Below are positions 27,896 to 36,513 of a stretch of DNA of 64,000 nt, piece by piece. This DNA is from Alteromonas macleodii. Its GTDB lineage: Bacteria > Pseudomonadota > Gammaproteobacteria > Enterobacterales > Alteromonadaceae. Where the stretch lies: assembly GCF_903772925.1 (NCBI RefSeq), contig NZ_LR812090.1, forward strand, positions 2,872,333 to 2,936,332, in the 5' to 3' direction. The notes below the pieces were generated by a model. It saw only the letters and a list, made by a program, of their open reading frames with translations. It was not told the origin of the DNA and did no database searches. The position numbers and the translations under genes are program-made. The first letter of the stretch is position 1, and every line of letters begins with the position of its first letter.

Positions 27896-29875
27896 ATGCC
27901 AGAGAATTTAATGCGCAATAAGACAGAGGTCGATACGTCTAAAAGTCCTAATGTAAAGCTCAAACCTATATTCATGGGCGAATGTAAATGGACGAACGGT
28001 TTTTGGGCCGAAAAAACTAGGCTTTGTGAAGAATCAATGATCCCATACATGGGAAGCCTACTTACCGGTGAAATTGGTCATGCTTTAAATAACTTCAAAA
28101 TCATAACGGGTGATTTTGATGGCAAGTTCGATGGTGAGTACTGGCATGACGCTGACTTCTTTAAATGGATGGAAGCAGCCTGCTACATGTATGGCTTAAA
28201 CAGTGATCAGAAACTCCTGCAAGAAATGGACGAAATTATAGCCATCATTGCTAAAGCACAAGAAGATGACGGTTACCTTCATGCCTATATTCAAATACAT
28301 GGCATTGAACATTTTTCAAACCGCAAGTATCACGAAATGTACAACTGTGGTCACCTTTATACCGCTGCATGCATTCACTATCGAATGACGGGTAAAACTA
28401 ACTTCTTAGATATTGCCCTTAAAAATGCTAATTTGCTGGTGTCAAAGTTCGGCCCTAACCCGCCTGAGTTACGTCGTTTTGGTTTTAACCAAACTCAAAT
28501 TATGGGTCTTGTTGAGCTTTATCGAACTGTAGGAAATGAAGATTACCTTAAACTTGCCGAACAATTTATCAATAATCGCGGCCAGTCAGAAATGGTCCAT
28601 GACTCAACGACCGTTGGCTACCCTATTGGTGACATGGTGCAAGAGCGCGTACCACTTCGCGAAGAGACCGAGGCTGCTGGTCATGCGGTATTAGCACTTT
28701 ACTACTACGCTGGTGCAGCTGATGTTTACGCAGAAACAGGTGAAAAAGCGCTTATTGATGCTTTAGATCGTCTGTGGGAAAACGTAACGCAGAAGAAAAT
28801 GTACGCCACCGGCGCCGTAGGGCAAACCCACTACGGTGCGTCTCCGCGTAGGGATATGATTGAAGAAGGTTTCATTGACGAATATATGATGCCTAACTTA
28901 ACCGCTTACAACGAAACCTGTGCGAACATCTGCAACGCCATGTTTAGCCAAAGAATGCTAGGTATTCACGGCGAGTCAAAATACGCTGACATTATGGAGT
29001 TAGTTATGCACAATTCTATGATGTCTGGGATTAGTGTATGTGGTACCAAGTACTACTACGCTAACCCTCTGCGTAAAATTAACGATGCCCGTGACTACGA
29101 AAATATGAATACAGAGTCCCCAGACCGTGAGCCCTATCTATTTTGTTTCTGCTGCCCTCCTAACTTGGTAAGAACAGTGGCAAAGTCATCATTGTGGGCC
29201 TACAACCGTTCAGACAACGGCATATCAGTGAATTTATATGGCGGTAACACATTAGAAACTGCACTGCTAGACGGCACAGAACTTAAGCTTACTCAAAGCA
29301 CTGAGTATCCCTGGGAAGGCTTGGTAAAAATCACTATTGATGCGTGTAAAGAAGACGCCTTTGATATCATGCTACGCATTCCGGAATGGTCGAAAGAAAA
29401 CACGTTGAAGATTAACGGTGCCCCCCTAGATATAACGCTTGTGCCAGGTGAATTCGCGACAATTACTCGACAATGGAAAGCCGGTGATGTGATTGAACTA
29501 GATATGCCGATGCATATTAAATTAATTGAAGGTCACGAGCGCATTGAAGAAGTACGCAACCAGGTAGCCGTTAAGCGCGGACCGATTGTTTATTGCGTTG
29601 AGTCCCCTGATTTGCCTGAGTCAGCGAGCATTACCGATGTGTATTTACCAAGTAAGTCTAAACTTTCTGTGCAAAAACAGCCTTCATTTTTAGGCGGTGT
29701 CAACACCATCGAAGGCGAGATTTTATTGCGCAAAGATAGAGGAACAGGCATGTATCGCGATGTGTCGCAGCCAGAATTCGAAAGCATCTCAACGCAATTC
29801 GTGCCCTACTTCGCGTGGAGTAACCGCGGTGAGGCTGAAATGAGCGTGTTCTTACCGGTTATTTGGCAGCAATAA
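27896..29875 (+). CDS. GH127-family glycosidase, candidate alpha-1,3-(3,6-anhydro)-D-galactosidase
   Basis: The ATG with GAGG upstream gives 659 residues; an in-frame GTG four codons earlier is less likely. There is no signal peptide, so it acts in the cytoplasm. It is an (alpha/alpha)6-barrel glycosidase with the GH127 zinc/cysteine centre: Glu340-x-Cys342 (YNETCANIC) and Cys419-Cys420 (FCCPPN), one of the latter being the nucleophile in characterised members. Founding members are beta-L-arabinofuranosidases. Related GH127 and GH129 enzymes of carrageenan degraders release 3,6-anhydro-D-galactose. It is divergent from the anhydrogalactose oxidation operon and shares the operator, so the second activity is far more likely here. 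Confidence 0.88.
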   Translation: MPENLMRNKTEVDTSKSPNVKLKPIFMGECKWTNGFWAEKTRLCEESMIPYMGSLLTGEIGHALNNFKIITGDFDGKFDGEYWHDADFFKWMEAACYMYGLNSDQKLLQEMDEIIAIIAKAQEDDGYLHAYIQIHGIEHFSNRKYHEMYNCGHLYTAACIHYRMTGKTNFLDIALKNANLLVSKFGPNPPELRRFGFNQTQIMGLVELYRTVGNEDYLKLAEQFINNRGQSEMVHDSTTVGYPIGDMVQERVPLREETEAAGHAVLALYYYAGAADVYAETGEKALIDALDRLWENVTQKKMYATGAVGQTHYGASPRRDMIEEGFIDEYMMPNLTAYNETCANICNAMFSQRMLGIHGESKYADIMELVMHNSMMSGISVCGTKYYYANPLRKINDARDYENMNTESPDREPYLFCFCCPPNLVRTVAKSSLWAYNRSDNGISVNLYGGNTLETALLDGTELKLTQSTEYPWEGLVKITIDACKEDAFDIMLRIPEWSKENTLKINGAPLDITLVPGEFATITRQWKAGDVIELDMPMHIKLIEGHERIEEVRNQVAVKRGPIVYCVESPDLPESASITDVYLPSKSKLSVQKQPSFLGGVNTIEGEILLRKDRGTGMYRDVSQPEFESISTQFVPYFAWSNRGEAEMSVFLPVIWQQ

Positions 29876-29912
29876 ATACACTATAAAAGTTAAAGCCTGA
29901 TAAAATAAAAAG

Positions 29913-29944
29913 CCTGCGACATGTATAAGTCGCAGGTTTTTTTT
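29913..29944 (+). terminator. Rho-independent terminator after GH127 gene
   Basis: CCTGCGAC / GTCGCAGG has an 8-base loop and a run of eight T. Confidence 0.92.
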
Positions 29945-30030
29945 ACCATTAGGAAATAGATTTTCTAAATCGTCTAAGACATCGGTTTTGCTATCGCTAA
30001 CTTAAATAACTATCCCGAAGCATTCATACT

Positions 30031-30420
30031 TTAAAAACTACGCGACACAATAGCAGAGCGCACAGCGCCGGACTTATAAAAAAGTTGCCTTTGAACCGTT
30101 TGAGATGGGCCGCCTGACACACCATCCCAACAGCTGTCCTGGAAAGAGCGGGTGTGTGTTTCTTGGGTAGTTGCAATTTTTAAACGACCATTCTCTACAT
30201 AGGCGTTATCGCTGTCGAATGTCCATGCACCTACGTTCAAACTCGCGGGCGCATTTTGCCACTTACTATTATTAAACCCATTTTCAAAATCGTCTGCTTG
30301 CGCGCTCAGCTCACTAAAACGCACTTCTCAAGCTTTCATTCCTGTTGGCCTTACAACTTCTGCGCTTACTTGTGTTCCACAAACAATAGTAACTGAGGCG
30401 AGTAATAGCTTAGTTTTCAT
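30031..30420 (-). pseudogene. Decayed GH16 (kappa-carrageenase/furcellaranase-like) N-terminal fragment
   Basis: The frame opens with ATG at 30420 and a good signal peptide (MKTKLLLASVTIVCG, then TQVSA). It meets an in-frame TGA at 30328-30330, then stays open for 97 residues. The open part resembles the start of GH16 carrageenases: DDFENGFNNSKWQ, VGAWTFDSDNAYVENGRLKI, TRSFQDSCWDG and QLFYKSGAVRS. In relatives a Trp occupies the TGA position (TGG to TGA). The catalytic half is missing. Just downstream the same strand reads DVLDDLEN, weakly like the NSLEDLEK region near the end of the GH16 at the left edge, so an internal deletion is possible. This copy cannot make an active enzyme. Confidence 0.75.
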
Positions 30421-30456
30421 TTTAATTACCTAATAGCTTGAAGAAAAAGCATAAAA

Positions 30457-30487
30457 AAACCGACAATCTATATGTGACGTCGGTTTT
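30457..30487 (-). terminator. Rho-independent terminator after sulfatase operon
   Basis: AAACCGAC / GTCGGTTT has a 14-base loop and runs of A and T on both sides, so it can work in either direction. It ends the two-sulfatase operon and insulates the GH16 pseudogene. Confidence 0.85.
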
Positions 30488-30514
30488 TTTTGGTTCGGGA
30501 AAACATTAAAAACG

Positions 30515-31957
30515 TTAATCTAACTCAAAGGTTTCACCGTAACGCGGCATATCTTCGCTTCGCCACTCGTCTCCTTCTTTATGGATATGGAACCATTGGG
30601 GAGGTTTATTTGACCATGCCCAGTAGCCCGCATCTTTTACCATGTCGGCTAGGAGTTGTGGATACTGCTTGCTCAAGTCTTCAGTTTCACCGATATCATC
30701 AGCAACATTAAATAACTTCCAACCATTGGTGGTAGTCGTGCGAACCGCTTTGAAGTCATCACGACGAATAGAAACATCATGTGCGCCTTTACGGTGACGC
30801 ATAATGAATAAACTTTCCCCTTCGCGTGCACTCGTATTATCTACAATGTGCGGAAGAATATTTTTACCATCTAGCACTTTGCCGCTTGGCACATCGCTCT
30901 TAGCAAGCGCCAGAAATGTTGGGTAGTAATCTAGAGTTGAGACTGGCGCATCATACTGCTTGCCACCCTTCAAACCATTTGGCCAGTGGAAAAACATCGG
31001 CACACGATGACCACCTTCTCTTGCACTACCTTTACCTTCTTGAAGCGGCAGGTTTACGCCACCCCATTTTCGTTTGCCACCATTGTCACTAACAAAAACA
31101 ATAAGTGTATTGTCATACTGCCCCGTCTTTTTGAGTGTGTCGACAACACTAGCAATGCCGCGATCTACTGCGTAAACCATGGCTAGGTACGTACGGCGTT
31201 TTTTGTCTTTTACATGAGAAAAAAGAGCAAGGTCTTCTTCTTTTGCTTCTAATGGAACGTGAGGCGCGTTATACGCTAAGTACAAAAAGAATGGCTGCTT
31301 CTTATTCTCTCCGGCTCTATCGATAAAATCAACCGCCTCTCGGGTAAATGCATCGGTTAAATACTCCGTTTCTCTCACTTCTTCGGTATTACGCATTAGC
31401 GGCGTAATGTAGTCATTGAAACGTTTAACACCAGAGGCTTTCGCTTTTTCATATTGAGTGCGATATTGCTGTGGGAAAAACTTATGCCCACCACCTAAAA
31501 ATCCGTAAAACTCGTCGAAGCCTCGACTGTTTGGTTGATAAGGTTTTTCCTCGCCTAAGTGCCATTTCCCGATGGCGCCAGTATGATAGCCAACCTGCTG
31601 CAGTGCTTTACTGATAAACATTTCGTGGGTATCGATACCCGTGCTAGAACCATCTACCGGAAGATTAAAATCAGCACCAATTTTATGAGGGTAGCGCCCC
31701 GTCATAAGCGCTGTTCGGCTTGGTCCACAGAATGGGTGTGCAACATAACCCGAACTAAAGCGCACTCCTTCGTTAGCAAGCGTATCTAAATTAGGTGTTT
31801 TAACATCATTATCGAAGCCGTGATAGCCAACGTCAGCATAACCTTGATCGTCGGTAATAATAACCAATATATTTGGCCTTTCTACTTCTGTCGCCACAGC
31901 TGGAACTGCGGTTAAAAAGCTAAGGGCGGCTAAAAACTTAATGGTTTGTTTTTTCAT
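30515..31957 (-). CDS. Type I (formylglycine-dependent) sulfatase, S1 family
   Basis: A 480-residue protein with a clear signal peptide (cleavage near AVA-T at 22). The N-terminal calcium-site strand is PNILVIITDDQGYADVG. The formylglycine motif is Cys77-G-P-S-R, and GKWHLGE and FVSDNGG follow. Its start lies inside the 3' end of the upstream sulfatase gene (20-base overlap), so the two are co-translated. It probably removes a different sulfate position from its partner during stepwise desulfation of carrageenan oligosaccharides. Its overall sequence is closer to the sulfatase at 7229 (both CGPSR) than to its operon partner (CSPSR). Position specificity is not determined. Confidence 0.92.
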   Translation of the reverse strand: MKKQTIKFLAALSFLTAVPAVATEVERPNILVIITDDQGYADVGYHGFDNDVKTPNLDTLANEGVRFSSGYVAHPFCGPSRTALMTGRYPHKIGADFNLPVDGSSTGIDTHEMFISKALQQVGYHTGAIGKWHLGEEKPYQPNSRGFDEFYGFLGGGHKFFPQQYRTQYEKAKASGVKRFNDYITPLMRNTEEVRETEYLTDAFTREAVDFIDRAGENKKQPFFLYLAYNAPHVPLEAKEEDLALFSHVKDKKRRTYLAMVYAVDRGIASVVDTLKKTGQYDNTLIVFVSDNGGKRKWGGVNLPLQEGKGSAREGGHRVPMFFHWPNGLKGGKQYDAPVSTLDYYPTFLALAKSDVPSGKVLDGKNILPHIVDNTSAREGESLFIMRHRKGAHDVSIRRDDFKAVRTTTTNGWKLFNVADDIGETEDLSKQYPQLLADMVKDAGYWAWSNKPPQWFHIHKEGDEWRSEDMPRYGETFELD

Positions 31958-33536
31958 GTTTAGCGTCCTGTGAATAATGTTTAGCGTGATATTCTAGTTT
32001 TGTTAAGGCAGGGTCTTCAGTGCGCTCTAATTCTGACATCAATAGTTCAAGCATGTCGCTGCGAACCCTTACATAGTGTTTGTCATTGATAAGATTAGTG
32101 AGCTCACCAGGGTCCTTCTTAAGGTCGTAAAGTTCGTCTAAGTCTTCACCTGGGTTCCAAACGAATTTGTATTCAGGTGTACGAATTGCGCGAATACCGA
32201 ACCATGAACCGTTGTACCATTCATAGGCATAAAGGGCTTTATCAACTTCCCCCTCTTCCGCTTTATCACCTTCCAACATGAGCGGAATTAAGCTATGGCC
32301 GTCATAATCAGGCTCAGCGTCTAAATGCATCATCTCTGTTAGCGTGGGCGTTACATCAATAAGCGATACTTGACGATTAACCACACGTGGGGATATGTCT
32401 GGGTCCTTTATAAGAAGCGGCATACGCATAAGTTCGTCATAGGCATAGGGCCCTTTATCATAAAGCGTGTGCTCACCAAGCATAGATCCCTGGTCGCCAA
32501 ACAGAACAATGTGTAAGTCGTCGTAAATGCCTTCGTCTTTGGCCTGTTGAATCAACTCACCAATAATGCGATCTACCATAGCGATCGCGCCATAGTAGTG
32601 AGCCCGAGCCCTTCGCCAGTCCATGTCGCTCATGTGACCTACGTCATGCCAAGGCCACCAGATGCCGCCTTGCGACATAGGCTTATTAATGCGTTTAGCC
32701 AGATGATTACTTGGAAGTTCGAGCTCTGCTGGATCAAACATACTCGCGTAAGGCTCAGGAACTCGATAAGCAGGATGAGGCTGATTGAAACTGATAACAC
32801 CAAAAAACGGTCGCTCATCCTTTGCCATTTGTGAAAGCATTTGTTTGCCTGCTACCACCTTTTTATAGGCTTCAGTATCCTCATAACTTCCAGGAAGGGT
32901 TTTGTAATACTCATGTTTTTCGTTGTTTGCATCCAGCCTACCTTCGTAGTAGCCCTCGACCTGCTTGACCTTGCCCTTAGGCGTAAATACTCGAGTAAAA
33001 CGCTCCCTTGGCTCATGACCATGCGCCAAATCAATTTCAGCCCCGCGAAGTTCAGTTCCTCTAGCACCTAGGTGCCACTTTCCTACGTGCCCGACTAAAT
33101 ACCCTGCTTCGGAGGCTTTTTTAATAAGCCCACCTTCGCTTAAATCTAATTCAGCCAAACGGGTATGATAAAGTTCTACGTTGTCATCAAGGCCTGTTTT
33201 GTGCCCCCATTTCCCAGTGTAAAACGCTGCGCGGGAGGGTGAACAAAGTCCAGTAGTCGACATTGCATTATCAAAACGAGTACTTTCAGCTGCAAGCGCG
33301 TCAATATTAGGGGTGTCCACCGGCCCTCCTCTATAAGAAAACGTATCGAAGCGCATATCGTCGAACATTAAAATAAGTACGTTAGCGGCCTTGCCTTCTT
33401 TACTTGTTTTAGCGTTGTTAGACGATACGTACTCCTTTGTCAGCTCTTCGCCGATTGCGCCTTGACTAAAGCTGAGCACGAGTATGCTGCTAAGTACGAC
33501 GCAAAGCGGTTTCTTGAAAAATGTTGATAGTGGCAT
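31938..33536 (-). CDS. Type I (formylglycine-dependent) sulfatase, S1 family, divergent type
   Basis: A 532-residue protein with a signal peptide (hydrophobic 11-25). Its metal-site strand is NVLILMFDDMRFD and its formylglycine motif Cys98-S-P-S-R (GLCSPSRAAFYTG). GKWHLGA and VLFGDQGSMLGEHTLYDKG are the pattern of iduronate-sulfatase-like S1 enzymes, unlike the other two sulfatases here. AGGTGAG precedes the ATG. It is first in the sulfatase operon, 209 bases downstream of operator site 8. It is likely periplasmic and specific for one sulfate position on carrageenan; which one cannot be read from sequence. Confidence 0.92.
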   Translation of the reverse strand: MPLSTFFKKPLCVVLSSILVLSFSQGAIGEELTKEYVSSNNAKTSKEGKAANVLILMFDDMRFDTFSYRGGPVDTPNIDALAAESTRFDNAMSTTGLCSPSRAAFYTGKWGHKTGLDDNVELYHTRLAELDLSEGGLIKKASEAGYLVGHVGKWHLGARGTELRGAEIDLAHGHEPRERFTRVFTPKGKVKQVEGYYEGRLDANNEKHEYYKTLPGSYEDTEAYKKVVAGKQMLSQMAKDERPFFGVISFNQPHPAYRVPEPYASMFDPAELELPSNHLAKRINKPMSQGGIWWPWHDVGHMSDMDWRRARAHYYGAIAMVDRIIGELIQQAKDEGIYDDLHIVLFGDQGSMLGEHTLYDKGPYAYDELMRMPLLIKDPDISPRVVNRQVSLIDVTPTLTEMMHLDAEPDYDGHSLIPLMLEGDKAEEGEVDKALYAYEWYNGSWFGIRAIRTPEYKFVWNPGEDLDELYDLKKDPGELTNLINDKHYVRVRSDMLELLMSELERTEDPALTKLEYHAKHYSQDAKHEKTNH

Positions 33537-33745
33537 TTAACTCACCTTTTTAATGCAGTTTTCAATTTAAAATGACTTTCCCCATGAGACTTGTTTTCTC
33601 AGTCGGCTATAGGGTTTTGTAACAAAAAGCTTTCCTACTCTAGTGTTACTTCATAGGTTACCAATCTGATTGCTTCACTTTTGCGATAAAAAACAGGTGC
33701 TTTTCCAACCAGTGCGTAAGCAATGATAATTAGTATAACGAATTT

Positions 33746-33760
33746 AAACATACTATGTTT
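33746..33760. promoter_or_regulatory. palindromic operator, site 8
   Basis: AAACATACTATGTTT, perfect arms, upstream of the two-sulfatase operon. The 356-base gap also holds a different palindrome (33826-33840); nothing else is recognised. Confidence 0.75.
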
Positions 33761-33825
33761 AAATGTAAAGCTCACTGTAACATTTGTTAACGAAAAGTTG
33801 TTTACTGGAAGGTTTTATACGATAG

Positions 33826-33840
33826 ACAACATGATGTTGT
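33826..33840. repeat. perfect 15-bp palindrome, different from the regulon operator
   Basis: ACAACAT-G-ATGTTGT is self-complementary around a single central base, whereas the regulon motif has three. It lies 52 bases past the end of the EamA transporter gene. It may be a site for another regulator or a chance palindrome. Confidence 0.45.
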
Positions 33841-33892
33841 TGATAGATTAAAATACGAATTACTCAAATAGCGGTAGTGTAATGGCAGTTCG

Positions 33893-34753
33893 TTAAGTGG
33901 TTTCCTTTTTCTTAATCAAAAAATAAGCTCCGCTCAGCACAATTAAAGTGCTACCTAAGATAGTTAGTAAATCTGGTCGCTCACCAAATACGGTAACACC
34001 TATCGCTAGTGCTACTAATAGTCGACTGTAGCGAAAAGGTGAAACAACTGACATCTCGCCCGTACGCATAGCTATAGTAAGAGCGTGATAAGCAACTACC
34101 CCTACGGTGACCGCACCAAGCACTTGAACACTTGCGGTGGTATCGAATTCAACGCTATTTCCATTATAGAGCATTAAAAATACACCAGAGGGTATAAGAA
34201 CAAAAAAACCGTAAACACCCAACTGGATATTAGATATTGCAGAAGATACCGCCCTTGTGGCGAGATCACGCCCCGCAAATCCCAAGGTAGCAACAATTGC
34301 AAATAGAGACAGCGCGTCAAAATCATTCAAACTCGGCTTAACTATTAAAAGAACGCCTCCAAAACCGATACTTATAGCAATCCATCTCTTTAACCCAACT
34401 TTTTCATTGAAAAAGATAGCAGCACCTAATGCTACCACGAGCGGGGTTGCTTGTAAGATAGATGATGCACTAGACAAAGTGGTGTGTGTTATTGCAAAAG
34501 CGAAACTAATCCGACCTATAATTTCACAAACAGCCCGTATGAAGATAGGTTTTGACAGTATAGCTGGATCCAGGATGCCCTGTCCCATCTTTAGTGCCAT
34601 TAGGCAAAACAGTAGCGTGCCGCCTATACCAAACAGCGCCAAAACAAACCCTAGGGGCATTACCTCAGCTGCCGCTTTTATAAACATGTCTTCGAAACCA
34701 AAGGCTGTCATGGCGAATACCATAAATAAAGAGCCCTTTGCATTGTCGGACAT
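33893..34753 (-). CDS. EamA/DMT-superfamily transporter
   Basis: A 286-residue inner-membrane protein with about ten hydrophobic segments in two related halves, the EamA pattern (first half ending LIVKPSLNDFDALSLFAIVATLGFAGRD, second ending VFGERPDLLTILGSTLIVLSGAYFLIKKK). It lies downstream of the GntR regulator gene in the same direction, 82 bases away, so the two may be co-transcribed. Drug/metabolite transporters of this type move many small molecules. A role in exporting or importing a sugar-acid intermediate is possible but unsupported. Confidence 0.82.
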   Translation of the reverse strand: MSDNAKGSLFMVFAMTAFGFEDMFIKAAAEVMPLGFVLALFGIGGTLLFCLMALKMGQGILDPAILSKPIFIRAVCEIIGRISFAFAITHTTLSSASSILQATPLVVALGAAIFFNEKVGLKRWIAISIGFGGVLLIVKPSLNDFDALSLFAIVATLGFAGRDLATRAVSSAISNIQLGVYGFFVLIPSGVFLMLYNGNSVEFDTTASVQVLGAVTVGVVAYHALTIAMRTGEMSVVSPFRYSRLLVALAIGVTVFGERPDLLTILGSTLIVLSGAYFLIKKKETT

Positions 34754-34835
34754 ATAGACCTTTTAAATAAGCAGTAAAAGAATGTAAGGAAGCCAGTGAC
34801 TGCTATAGCAGGCACTGACTAAAATAAGAATGTAT

Positions 34836-35585
34836 TTATTGTTGTCTGAAGTTATCGCCAAAGGCTTCTTTGAGCCTTCTAATAGCATCATTAAGAAGTT
34901 TTGCTGTAAGTGTCTCAGCTCCCACACCATCGCCATTCGCTATCATTTCATAAACATCTCGATGAAATTTAACGGAGTCGCTATTTTTTCGCGGATCTTG
35001 ATTGGTTATACGAACACTTACTAAAAGTGCTGAGTAAATCATACCTTCCATTGAGGTCAAAAATTCATTGTGTGCTGCCCGCAATACGGCTTGGTGGAAT
35101 AAAGCATCGGCAACAATAAACTTTTCTAGCGAGCCCGACTCTTGCTCCATACGAATAACAGCATCTTCGATTTCTTTAAGTGCTTCAGGTTCAGCACGTT
35201 CTGCAGCCCAACGCGCAGCCTTAGGCTCAAACGCTAACCTTACATCCATCAATTGACTAATGAAGTGTTCATTAGGTGGTGCTGTGATATGCCAGGCAAG
35301 CACATCATCATCTAACAATATCCACTCGCTACGGGGGCGAACTTTAGTACCTATGCCCCGTCTAACATCCAAAAGCCCTTTGCCAACCAAAATCTTTACC
35401 GCGTCACGAATAACGACTCGGCTAACCTGATAGCGTTCTGCTAATGAATTTTCCTCTTCTAACAAGGTGCCTGGCTCTAGAGAGCCAGCGACGATACGAC
35501 GGCCAATTTCTTTCGCCACTTGCACAGACAAGCTTGGCGTCATTTTGGCAGCACGTTTTAAGTCGTAATAAACTAATTCATTCAT
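34836..35585 (-). CDS. GntR-family regulator, FadR subfamily, DgoR-like; candidate regulon master
   Basis: A 249-residue regulator. The N-terminal winged helix at about 18-80 has LAERYQVSRVVIRDAVKILVGKGL and RRGIGTKV. The C-terminal FCD ligand-binding helical domain is at about 100-240 with metal-type positions in DVRLAFEP, ADALFHQAV and KFHRDV. DgoR, a related protein, represses D-galactonate genes and senses galactonate. The gene is close to dgoA, dgoK and their transporter and has a degenerate copy of the palindrome 21 bases upstream, suggesting autoregulation. FadR-type proteins bind inverted repeats around an odd-length centre, as in the regulon motif. It is my preferred owner of the motif; this is inference. 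Confidence 0.88.
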   Translation of the reverse strand: MNELVYYDLKRAAKMTPSLSVQVAKEIGRRIVAGSLEPGTLLEEENSLAERYQVSRVVIRDAVKILVGKGLLDVRRGIGTKVRPRSEWILLDDDVLAWHITAPPNEHFISQLMDVRLAFEPKAARWAAERAEPEALKEIEDAVIRMEQESGSLEKFIVADALFHQAVLRAAHNEFLTSMEGMIYSALLVSVRITNQDPRKNSDSVKFHRDVYEMIANGDGVGAETLTAKLLNDAIRRLKEAFGDNFRQQ

Positions 35586-35606
35586 TTAATCGAATCCGAT
35601 TACATT

Positions 35607-35621
35607 AAACATATGATAATT
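35607..35621. promoter_or_regulatory. palindromic operator, site 9 (degenerate)
   Basis: AAACATATGATAATT has a perfect left arm and two mismatches in the right arm. It lies just upstream of the GntR gene. A weaker site is what autoregulation often shows. The remaining 250 bases to the aldolase gene hold nothing recognised. Confidence 0.5.
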
Positions 35622-35877
35622 TAAATCATAACACCTTTAGACGGATCACGCTATCCGGCTGGGTTCTTTAAGTCATCAGATGTGTTTGAGCCAGCTGATA
35701 ATATTCTCCAATAGGCTAGTATGCTTACCACCATCACTCTAGACCTCTAAACTATGATGCGTATATTTACTCAACATTATATTAAACTGCCGAAAACACC
35801 AAGCCTATTATCGTAACTCACTGTAGTAAATATGCGCTGGCGAAAGGAAACGTAATTAAGCCGAGACCAAGCTGGCC

Positions 35878-36513
35878 TTATTCGCCTATTACTGCTTTAT
35901 ATGTTTTAACAAACGCGTCTGCTTTCTCACTTATTTCATCTAAAGACATAGAAGGCTTGTAGAGCTGCGAACCTAACCCAAAACCTTTAGCCCCCTTGTT
36001 CAAATAGGGAGTCATTGATTCTGAAGTGGCGTCAATACCGCCCACGGGAAACAACGCAATATCTGGTGGTAACACACTTTTCATAGCGCTCATCCCCCCT
36101 ACGCCCACCATAGAGATTGGGAATAGCTTTAAATTGGTTGCGCCTGCATGCACCGCGTTGAATGCTTCTGTAGGAGTTACTACACCAGGATAGGTAACAC
36201 ACCCCGCATCGACAGCTGTTTTAATAACATCTACGTTGCAGTTCGGCGTTACCACAAGGTTCGCTCCCGTTTCTAAAACTTGTTCAGCCAAATCTAATCT
36301 GGTTACTGTACCTGCGCCCAATTCGAAGTTCTTGGTACCATACTCTTTTACGAGCAAACGTATGCTCTCCAGCGCATTAGGACTATTCAAAGGAACCTCT
36401 ATTTTGGTAAACCCTGCTGTTACTAGTACGCTAGCGACATCCAGGATTGTCTGAGGTGTTACGCCCCGCAAAATAGCTATGAGAGGTAGTTCAGCGCGCT
36501 TATCACTGCTCAT
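35878..36513 (-). CDS. dgoA: 2-dehydro-3-deoxy-6-phosphogalactonate aldolase
   Basis: It cleaves 2-keto-3-deoxy-6-phosphogalactonate to pyruvate and D-glyceraldehyde 3-phosphate in the cytoplasm. The ATG at 36513 with AAGGAG upstream is clearly the start, giving 211 residues, the usual length. The class I aldolase pattern is visible: LIAILRGVTP (Arg16), KIEVPLNSP (Glu39), GAGTVTR, VVTPNCN and NLKLFP, with Schiff-base Lys129. The sequence resembles E. coli DgoA (LPLIAILRG, IPLNSP) more than the gluconate-type Eda. It overlaps the end of dgoK by 11 bases and is third in the transporter-dgoK-dgoA operon. Confidence 0.92.
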   Translation of the reverse strand: MSSDKRAELPLIAILRGVTPQTILDVASVLVTAGFTKIEVPLNSPNALESIRLLVKEYGTKNFELGAGTVTRLDLAEQVLETGANLVVTPNCNVDVIKTAVDAGCVTYPGVVTPTEAFNAVHAGATNLKLFPISMVGVGGMSAMKSVLPPDIALFPVGGIDATSESMTPYLNKGAKGFGLGSQLYKPSMSLDEISEKADAFVKTYKAVIGE

